Shown piece after piece: positions 1 to 4,739 of a stretch of DNA of 5,741 nt; the first letter of the stretch is position 1, and every line of letters begins with the position of its first letter. Position numbers and translations under genes: made by a program. This DNA comes from an uncultured Ruminobacter sp. (lineage in GTDB: Bacteria > Pseudomonadota > Gammaproteobacteria > Enterobacterales > Succinivibrionaceae): the NCBI GenBank assembly GCA_900767005.1, contig CAAFXL010000066.1, positions 1 to 5,741 on the forward strand. The letters are read 5' to 3'. Under the pieces are notes generated by a model. That model searched no databases. It had not been told where the DNA came from and worked only from the letters and a program-made list of their open reading frames with translations.

Positions 1-465
1 ACTTTTAGGCTAACAAGAAATGGGATTAGAAGTAAAGATTCTGAAAGTAATTCTTACAAATTAGGCAGTGCTAAGTTTATGGATTTAATGGATTCAAGCG
101 ATAATGTAATTTTAGGGTTTTGGCTTGATAAAGGAAGAATTAATACCGAAAGTTTACAACTTTTAGAGGAAAGTTAGGGTAAAAAACTTGCCATCTTTGG
201 AACTTTAGGGGCACCAACCGGTGGCGAACGCATCAAAGCTTTTATGGATAAGCTTTTAAATGATATTGCAAAAGAGCATGAACTACTTGGTTCATTTATT
301 TGCCAAGGAAGCGTAGATCCAGTGCTACATGACATCATGAAAAAACGCTTTGGTAGCGATGATAAGCATAAGCCAAAGGGTGTGGTAAATCCAGATTTAA
401 TGCCAACTAAAGAGGATTTAGCTCTTGCTTTTAAGGAAGCTCAAGTTTGGCTTTCAAAGATGTGA
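1..465 (+). pseudogene. Flavodoxin-like protein, 3' part, interrupted by an amber codon
   Basis: One reading frame runs from the left edge to a TGA at 463-465, broken only by a TAG at 175-177. Upstream of the TAG the frame reads a beta-strand and loop of flavodoxin type (NVILGFWLDKG); downstream it continues with GKKLAIFGTLGAP, then GSFICQGSVDP near the middle and a helical C-terminus. From memory these match the flavodoxin-like family typified by Pfam Flavodoxin_3 and BilS-like proteins, FMN-binding electron carriers common in anaerobes. Relatives usually have Lys just before the GKK motif, so one A-to-T change (AAG to TAG) would explain the break. The ATG at 244 has no good Shine-Dalgarno sequence and would start inside the fold, so a separate 73-residue gene is unlikely. 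The N-terminus lies outside the window. A sequencing error or a suppressed amber codon are the alternatives. Confidence 0.72.
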
Positions 466-477
466 TAAAATAGGGGG

Positions 478-504
478 AATTTGCGGAAAATCCGCAAATT
501 TCTT
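478..504 (+). terminator. Perfect hairpin between the flavodoxin remnant and exbB
   Basis: A perfect 10-bp inverted repeat (478-487 with 491-500) closes a 3-nt AAA loop and is followed by a short, imperfect T run (TTTCTT with the stem's last bases). It begins 12 nt after the stop codon of the flavodoxin-like frame, the normal place for an intrinsic terminator. The T tract is weak, so partial read-through into exbB is plausible. A 23-bp dyad could also be a protein operator. Confidence 0.55.
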
Positions 505-535
505 AAGTGTTTAAGTTTTAGAGGTTTATTTAAAA

Positions 536-1183
536 ATGGATTTTACGGCTTTATACGATAGAATTGGTCCATGCGGGGTTATTTTAATTGTCATTGGGTT
601 TTTCGCAATTTTTATAACTCTTTATTCTTTTGTTTATACTTCAATTGTTTGGCGACAATTTAAGAAAGAGTTTTTAGATGAAAAAATTGCTCAAAACCGT
701 TGCCTAAATGCCTATCAAGGTAAAAATCCATTTTTAGTGATGATTTATGAAATTGTATCCACTCACTCAAAACATTCTGATGATATTAGAACGGAGGTAG
801 GTTACCTCTTTTATAGTGGCTTTAATGGCGTTTTAAGCATGATTTCGATGCTTAAACTTATAAGCGTGGTTTCACCTCTTCTTGGCTTACTTGGCACGGT
901 TCTAGGTATGCTAAGTATTTTTGATGTAATTGCTCAGGCAAGTGGCCCAAGCCCAACTTTATTAGCAGCTGGCATATGGCAAGCCCTAATTACCACTGTA
1001 ATGGGGCTTTGTGTCGCAATCCCTGCTCTAATCTTTTACTTTTTATTATCACTACGCATGAAAGCCTTCCACATTGAATCAATTGAACAATGCTACCGCG
1101 TTCTTGAAATTCATAAAAATCTTATGAAAAAGATGAATAGTGAGGAAGCATGTAAAAGTCAAAACTTAGAAGAAAAGCAATAA
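536..1183 (+). CDS. exbB: ExbB-type MotA/TolQ/ExbB proton channel subunit
   Basis: This 215-residue protein is the inner-membrane scaffold of the TonB energy transducer, where an ExbB pentamer surrounds an ExbD dimer and uses the proton motive force to drive TonB. Three membrane segments are visible: about 12-36, 103-128 and 143-171, with a cytoplasmic domain between the first two. The second carries the family signature SPLLGLLGTVLGM (residues 113-125). The third reads AAGIWQALITTVMGL, then AIP. The position usually held by a conserved Glu (E176 in E. coli ExbB) is Gln149 here. The start is the ATG after AGAGG at 520-524, 11 nt upstream. It is first in an operon with exbD and tonB, which separates it from TolQ and MotA. 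The short cytoplasmic tail and length fit a compact ExbB. No convincing Fur box or promoter was found directly upstream. Confidence 0.93.
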   Translation: MDFTALYDRIGPCGVILIVIGFFAIFITLYSFVYTSIVWRQFKKEFLDEKIAQNRCLNAYQGKNPFLVMIYEIVSTHSKHSDDIRTEVGYLFYSGFNGVLSMISMLKLISVVSPLLGLLGTVLGMLSIFDVIAQASGPSPTLLAAGIWQALITTVMGLCVAIPALIFYFLLSLRMKAFHIESIEQCYRVLEIHKNLMKKMNSEEACKSQNLEEKQ

Positions 1184-1197
1184 GAGGCTAAGCTAAT

Positions 1198-1743
1198 ATG
1201 AAAATTCCAAAGTTTGATGGAGATTTTGATGCAGGTGACATCAATTTAGATTTAACACCTCTTATTGATGTTATCTTTATGCTGCTTATTTTCTTTATTC
1301 TAACTACCACCTTTGCAAAACCTCTTTTAGATGTGGTATTACCGCAAAGTAATCAAGCAACTCCAAATAAAGATAAACAATTTTTAAATATTGTTATCAA
1401 TGATAAAGGGGTGCTTTATTATGAGAATAATGAAATAAGTCTTGATGATTTAAGAGTTCTTTTAAAAGAAAAGACTGAAACTTTAAACATTATGGCTCAT
1501 AAGGATATGAACTTTGGGCGATTTGTTCAAGTTTTAGATATTGCTAAAGAATTACGTAATGGTGAGTTTGTAATTAGTACTGAAGGAAAAAGTGAAGGCA
1601 TTAATAATAAGGAGAGTGAAAGTTCTGATAATTTATCAAATATTCCCTCAACCTCTAATAATGATGGGGGTAACTTAATAGAAAATAATAACTCTTTACC
1701 TAATTCTCAAAGTCAAAGTGTAACTAGTGAGTCCTCAAAATAA
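1198..1743 (+). CDS. exbD: ExbD-type biopolymer transport protein with a long C-terminal tail
   Basis: ExbD is the single-pass partner of ExbB and supplies the protonatable aspartate of the motor. The 181-residue product has a short cytoplasmic N-terminus, then the family motif LDLTPLIDVIFMLLIFFIL (residues 17-35). Asp24 in this motif corresponds to E. coli D25. A periplasmic ExbD/TolR fold follows (about 43-128), ending in a strand near EFVISTE. From about residue 130 to 181 comes a Ser/Asn/Glu-rich low-complexity tail, about 50 residues more than the core needs; E. coli ExbD is 141 residues. Its Shine-Dalgarno AAGAGG (1182-1187) overlaps the TAA of exbB, and the gap is 14 nt, so the two are probably translationally coupled. 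TolR is the alternative, but the following tonB argues against it. Confidence 0.93.
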   Translation: MKIPKFDGDFDAGDINLDLTPLIDVIFMLLIFFILTTTFAKPLLDVVLPQSNQATPNKDKQFLNIVINDKGVLYYENNEISLDDLRVLLKEKTETLNIMAHKDMNFGRFVQVLDIAKELRNGEFVISTEGKSEGINNKESESSDNLSNIPSTSNNDGGNLIENNNSLPNSQSQSVTSESSK

Positions 1744-1755
1744 GGAAAAAAGTAA

Positions 1756-2526
1756 ATGATTTCTCCTAAGAAATTTAGTGCGGCTTTTTCCTTAGTGGTT
1801 ACGCTTTTAATTGTGGGATTTACTTGGTATTTACTTTTTTATGCTAAGGTTTTTGAGAGCTCAAAAATTAAAGAAGAAAAGAAGAATGAACATTTAAAGC
1901 TTTTAATGCATGTAGCAGTACCAAATCCTCAAGTTCAGGAAGAAAACATAAAAGTTGAACCAGAACCTGAGCCAATAAAGGAAGTTGAACCTGAGCCTGT
2001 TAAGGAAATTGAGCCAGAACCTGAGGTTAAACCAGAACCTAAAGTTGAACCTAAGCCAATACCTCCAAAAAAGGTAATAGAAAAGCCTAAGGTTGAGCCT
2101 AAGCCACAGCCAAAACCTAAACCAAAGCCAATTCCAAAACCAAAGGAAGAAGTAAAGGAAGTTAAGGTCAATAATGTGGTAGATTCTCCAAAGAGAGAGG
2201 AAAAAGCTACAGAACCCCCAAAAGAAACGGTTGATTTAGAAAAGGTTAAGAATAATGTTTTAGCAAAACTTTTAAAAGAGGCTAATAACTTAAAATCTTA
2301 TCCAAGAAGAGCTCGTAGACTTGGTATCGAAGGGCGATGCATTATAAAGGTTACGATTAATACTTTAGGCGAGATTACAAGTAGTAATCTAACCCAAAAG
2401 TGTGGTCACCGCTTCCTTGATGAAGCAGCCCAAAAACTTTCTGAAGATTTACGTGAGGTTAAACTTGGGGCAATAGAGGCTCCAATAACGGTAAATATTC
2501 CGATTGTTTATCATTTAACTGATTAA
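1756..2526 (+). CDS. tonB: TonB energy transducer
   Basis: TonB is anchored in the inner membrane, spans the periplasm and pulls on the TonB box of outer-membrane receptors for siderophores, haem or other ligands. The 256-residue product shows one uncleaved membrane anchor (about 9-30). A proline-rich linker follows, Glu-Pro rich at about 68-94 and Lys-Pro rich at about 95-130, the same acidic-then-basic order as in E. coli TonB. The C-terminal TonB domain (about 161-256) has the typical SYPRRARRLGIEG at 181-193, then a strand-turn-strand. The anchor contains no histidine, although E. coli TonB relies on H20; the residue four after Ser12 is Thr16. Two cysteines, C195 and C216, lie in the C-terminal domain. 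It starts 12 nt after exbD, with AAGGA (1742-1746) overlapping the exbD stop codon. Partner receptors are not in the window. Confidence 0.93.
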   Translation: MISPKKFSAAFSLVVTLLIVGFTWYLLFYAKVFESSKIKEEKKNEHLKLLMHVAVPNPQVQEENIKVEPEPEPIKEVEPEPVKEIEPEPEVKPEPKVEPKPIPPKKVIEKPKVEPKPQPKPKPKPIPKPKEEVKEVKVNNVVDSPKREEKATEPPKETVDLEKVKNNVLAKLLKEANNLKSYPRRARRLGIEGRCIIKVTINTLGEITSSNLTQKCGHRFLDEAAQKLSEDLREVKLGAIEAPITVNIPIVYHLTD

Positions 2527-2546
2527 TCATTCTAGGGAAAAATTTT

Positions 2547-2583
2547 TAAAGGAAAGTGTAAACTTTCCTTTATTAGTTTTTTG
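2547..2583 (+). terminator. Rho-independent terminator of exbB-exbD-tonB
   Basis: A perfect 11-bp stem (2547-2557 with 2562-2572) closes a GTAA loop. A T-rich run with six consecutive T (2577-2582) follows after a short spacer. It starts 20 nt after the tonB stop codon and marks the end of the operon. Confidence 0.85.
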
Positions 2584-2840
2584 GGAAAATTATTGGGGAT
2601 TTTCTTAAATTTAAACTTTTTTAATTCTTAATTTATTCAATAAGTTATCTAAAAATCGTACTTTTTAAAAGATTTTTATTTTTGAAAATGTATTCATTTA
2701 CTTTTAGTCTTGTATCTTTAAATTTACTCTGATAATATGATTTAAAACTTAAGATATAAATGATTTTTCGTTAAAGATATAAAATTATTTTATTAAAGTA
2801 AGCATTCTTAAGTTTAATTTATAAATAATAGGAAAATATT
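2584..2840 (+). other. AT-rich gap upstream of the first barrel gene
   Basis: No credible ORF is seen here. The stretch holds a perfect 8-bp inverted repeat (TAAAAATC at 2650-2657, GATTTTTA at 2671-2678), a possible promoter at 2710-2738, and a 10-nt direct repeat AAGATATAAA at 2751-2760 and 2774-2783. The Shine-Dalgarno AGGA of the downstream gene is at 2830-2833, 7 nt before its ATG. In such AT-rich DNA the repeats could be chance. Confidence 0.5.
2710..2738 (+). promoter_or_regulatory. Possible sigma-70 promoter for the first barrel gene
   Basis: A -35-like TTGTAT (2710-2715) lies 17 nt before a -10-like TAATAT (2733-2738). They match the consensus at three and four of six positions. This would give a leader of about 95 nt. 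Another -10-like TATAAA at 2778-2783 lacks a good -35. The strong upstream terminator means a promoter must lie somewhere in this gap. Confidence 0.35.
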
Positions 2841-3491
2841 ATGAAGAAGATTTTATTAGCAACTTTTGCTCTATCAATGTTAGCTTCTAGTGCTACTATG
2901 GCTCAAGAAAACCAAGATGGTTATTCACCTGTTCGTTTTTATTTAGGTACTAAGCTTGGTTCGTCATTTGTAAATCTTTCAGCTGATTGTGACCATCACT
3001 ATGATTGTAATGTTGATGATGATACAGTATTTACCGTTAATCCTTTCGTTGGTATTGATGTAAGATACAATAGCTTATTAGGTAGCCGTTTTGAAGTTGA
3101 AGGATTCTTCCATTCTGATGCTGAATTTAAGTATGATGTAAAGGCTCCAAGCTTTACTTACTATCAGGAAAAGGCTGAATATAAGAGCAATGGTATGTTC
3201 TTTAATTCTTATTTAGATTTTCATACTAAGACTTTATTTACTCCATATGTTGGTCTTGGTTTAGGTTATGTTCATAACGATACCACTTTAAAGGCATATA
3301 ACTATAGTGAAAAGAAAGATAACTTTGCATTCAATATTGCTGGTGGTACAGCAATTGAATTAACTAATAATTTTGCTTTTGATATTGGTCTTCGTTATGG
3401 CTACTATGGCGAAATCTTAAAGGAACAGTATTTTGAAAAGATTGAAGCTCAGTCACTAGACTTCCTTGCCAGTGTTCGCGTAAGTTTCTAG
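2841..3491 (+). CDS. Small outer-membrane beta-barrel protein, first paralogue
   Basis: The 216-residue product has a clear Sec signal peptide (MKKILLATFALSMLASSATMA, cleavage predicted after A21). Alternating aromatic and hydrophobic strands follow, ending in the barrel-type C-terminus SVRVSF. This is the look of an 8-stranded barrel of the Opa/OmpA-like surface protein group (OMP_b-brl type). The exact function is not recognisable; adhesion, envelope stability or immune evasion are typical of the group. Conserved blocks shared with the next gene are FTVNP, VGIDVR, FFNSYLD, FTPYVG and NFAFDIGLRY. The first surface loop contains C50 and C56 around DHHYD. AGGA lies 7 nt before the ATG. The gene ends in TAG, directly after the expected terminal Phe, so TAG is a real stop in this genome. 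Gly, Val and Arg codons are mostly GGT, GTT and CGT, as in rpsA, suggesting high expression. Confidence 0.88.
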   Translation: MKKILLATFALSMLASSATMAQENQDGYSPVRFYLGTKLGSSFVNLSADCDHHYDCNVDDDTVFTVNPFVGIDVRYNSLLGSRFEVEGFFHSDAEFKYDVKAPSFTYYQEKAEYKSNGMFFNSYLDFHTKTLFTPYVGLGLGYVHNDTTLKAYNYSEKKDNFAFNIAGGTAIELTNNFAFDIGLRYGYYGEILKEQYFEKIEAQSLDFLASVRVSF

Positions 3492-3520
3492 TCTGAATTT
3501 TAATCAAATAACAATAAATC

Positions 3521-3551
3521 AAAAAAGAGCATTGCCAAATGCTCTTTTTTT
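3521..3551 (+). terminator. Rho-independent terminator after the first barrel gene
   Basis: GAGCATT (3527-3533) pairs with AATGCTC (3538-3544) around a GCCA loop. Flanking A6 and T6 runs extend the stem to 13 bp, and T7 ends at 3551. It lies 30 nt after the TAG stop codon, so the two barrel genes are probably separate transcription units. The A and T flanks could also serve the opposite strand, but no gene there needs it. Confidence 0.88.
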
Positions 3552-3648
3552 AGAGTAGAATGGATTTTGTAAATTTTTATGAACAACTTAATTAATTGGT
3601 TTTAAATGATTTTTTATTTATTACTTATTGGTTAAGTCCCTTAATAAC

Positions 3649-3653
3649 AGGAA
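3649..3653 (+). promoter_or_regulatory. Shine-Dalgarno site that fixes the second barrel gene's start
   Basis: AGGAA sits 7 nt before the ATG at 3661, the same spacing as in the paralogue. The protein from 3661 begins with a signal peptide nearly identical to that of the first barrel. The alternative TTG start at 3628 would add eleven polar residues before the signal peptide and has no suitable ribosome site. Confidence 0.8.
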
Positions 3654-3660
3654 TAGAAAA

Positions 3661-4353
3661 ATGAAAAAAGTTTTATTAGCATCTTTTGCTCTTTCAATGT
3701 TAGCTTTATCAAGTGTAGCTTGTGCAGATGAATACAATGCTCCAGCTCATCACTCTTCAACCTCTCCAGTTCGTTTCTATATCGGTGCTCAAGCAGGTGC
3801 TTCATTTATGGATGTTTCTGCTGATTGCTATAATTACGACCACTACTATTACGATTACTATGCTGATAAGTGCAATTTAGATAGCCAAACAGCTTTTACT
3901 GTTAATCCTCATGTTGGTATCGATGTAAGATTTGACCCAGTTATTGGTGCAAGATTTGAATTAGAAGGCTTCTATCACTCAAAGACTGATTATTCATACG
4001 ATGTATGGAATAGCGAAGGCAGATTATCTCGTGATAAGTTTGAACTTGAAACTGCAGGTGGTTTCTTTAATTCCTACTTAGATATCCATACTAATTCTCC
4101 ATTTACTCCATATGTTGGCTTTGGTTTAGGTTTTGCGTCTCATGATACTAAGTTAAACTTTGGTAAGAATGATAGCACTACTAACTTTGCTTATAATGTA
4201 GGTCTTGGTACTGCAATTAATTTAAATAAGAACTTTGCATTTGATATCGGTTTAAGATACGCAAACTATGGTGAAGTTCTTAAGGATGCATACTTTGAAA
4301 AGGTTGAAGTATCATCAGTTGATTTACTTGGTGGTGTAAGAATCACTTTCTAA
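3661..4353 (+). CDS. Small outer-membrane beta-barrel protein, second paralogue
   Basis: The 230-residue product is a tandem paralogue of the preceding barrel, about half identical by eye. The signal peptide is nearly the same (MKKVLLASFALSMLA...), with cleavage predicted after the ACA at residues 20-22. The mature protein is an Opa/OmpA-like 8-strand-type barrel ending in GVRITF, with a terminal Phe for BAM recognition. Differences concentrate in predicted surface loops. The N-terminus has an extra His/Ser stretch near 30-34. Loop 1 is much longer, with C56 and C71 enclosing 14 residues, seven of them Tyr. Its function is unknown; the strong conservation of strands and variation of loops suggests a surface-exposed protein under changing selection. 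A possible weak promoter (TTGGTT at 3596-3601, TATTAC at 3619-3624) precedes it, and its own terminator follows. It was probably formed by gene duplication. Confidence 0.88.
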   Translation: MKKVLLASFALSMLALSSVACADEYNAPAHHSSTSPVRFYIGAQAGASFMDVSADCYNYDHYYYDYYADKCNLDSQTAFTVNPHVGIDVRFDPVIGARFELEGFYHSKTDYSYDVWNSEGRLSRDKFELETAGGFFNSYLDIHTNSPFTPYVGFGLGFASHDTKLNFGKNDSTTNFAYNVGLGTAINLNKNFAFDIGLRYANYGEVLKDAYFEKVEVSSVDLLGGVRITF

Positions 4354-4393
4354 GTTTTTAGATTTATTATTTTGTAATTCAATAAATTATATT

Positions 4394-4430
4394 AAAAACA
4401 ATCATATGTAAAAATATGGTTGTTTTTTTT
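4394..4430 (+). terminator. Rho-independent terminator after the second barrel gene
   Basis: A 14-bp stem with one G-U pair (4394-4407 with 4414-4427) closes a 6-nt loop and runs into T8 (4423-4430). It lies 41 nt after the stop codon and isolates rpsA from the barrel genes. Confidence 0.85.
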
Positions 4431-4593
4431 ATTTAGTGAAATTTAATTAATTTTAAAACCTTAAAAAGAGGGGAAAATTACCCCAAAAAAATAAAAATTA
4501 GGCAAAAAAGAGCTCTAGAATTTACTAATTAAACCTTTTAAAAGCTTTAAGTGAAAAAAATTCTTAAAAAACTAACTTTTTTGTTAAAAATGC
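4431..4593 (+). other. AT-rich spacer upstream of the rpsA promoter
   Basis: No ORF is seen. It contains a G4/C4 dyad (GGGG at 4470-4473, CCCC at 4481-4484, 7-nt spacer) flanked by A runs, which on the minus strand would resemble a short terminator. From about 4550 to 4590, A and T tracts could act as an UP element for the rpsA promoter. In E. coli cmk lies just upstream of rpsA; it is absent here. Confidence 0.45.
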
Positions 4594-4621
4594 TTTATCT
4601 ATTCAAATATTTGTGTATAAT
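4594..4621 (+). promoter_or_regulatory. Probable rpsA promoter
   Basis: A perfect -10 hexamer TATAAT (4616-4621) lies 16 nt after a weak -35 TTTATC (4594-4599), with A/T tracts upstream that could bind the RNA polymerase alpha subunit. Transcription would start near 4628, giving a leader of about 110 nt, similar in size to that of E. coli rpsA. Confidence 0.6.
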
Positions 4622-4628
4622 TTGCACA

Positions 4629-4739
4629 CTTAGAATTTTTCTAAGAAAAGTTTGTTTTTATTTCATACCATGGACGGTGTGAAATTTGTTTTTTAACTCC
4701 ACTTTGCATGATGCTTTGTGGCAATTTTTGAGAATTTTT
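4629..4739 (+). promoter_or_regulatory. Structured rpsA leader, probable S1 autoregulatory site
   Basis: Three hairpins line up between the predicted start site and the ATG. The first is 7 bp (4629-4635 with 4639-4645, loop TTT). The second is 10 bp with one G-U pair (4660-4669 with 4676-4685) and displays GGA inside its ATGGAC loop. The third (4699-4721) has 4 bp, a 3x3 T-T internal loop and 3 bp more. U-rich single-stranded stretches separate them. There is no real Shine-Dalgarno sequence before the ATG, only a GAG at 4730-4732. Gammaproteobacterial rpsA leaders are known to use such a folded, SD-poor initiation region that free S1 represses. Assigning that control here is inference from the layout. 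Confidence 0.6.

Noticed and set aside
244..465. Separate 73-residue gene starting at the ATG at 244
   Set aside because: The conserved flavodoxin-like sequence continues in frame upstream of this ATG, and no Shine-Dalgarno sequence precedes it.
1935..2171. Minus-strand ORF of 78 codons rich in Gly and Ser
   Set aside because: It is the antisense shadow of the Glu-Pro/Lys-Pro linker of tonB and has no ribosome site.
536..2526. TolQ-TolR-TolA system instead of ExbB-ExbD-TonB
   Set aside because: The third protein has the Glu-Pro/Lys-Pro linker and the YPRRARRLGIEG TonB C-terminal signature, and no tolB or pal follows.
3628..3660. TTG start extending the second barrel by eleven residues
   Set aside because: It would put a basic polar stretch before the signal peptide; the ATG at 3661 has AGGAA at the right distance and matches the paralogue.
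3712..3723. Lipoprotein lipobox (SVAC) around Cys21 of the second barrel
   Set aside because: Ser sits at the -3 position where Leu, Val or Ile is expected, the paralogue has no Cys there, and the ACA motif fits ordinary signal peptidase cleavage.
2841..4353. TonB-dependent receptors next to tonB
   Set aside because: Both products are far too short and show no plug domain or TonB box; they are small barrels.
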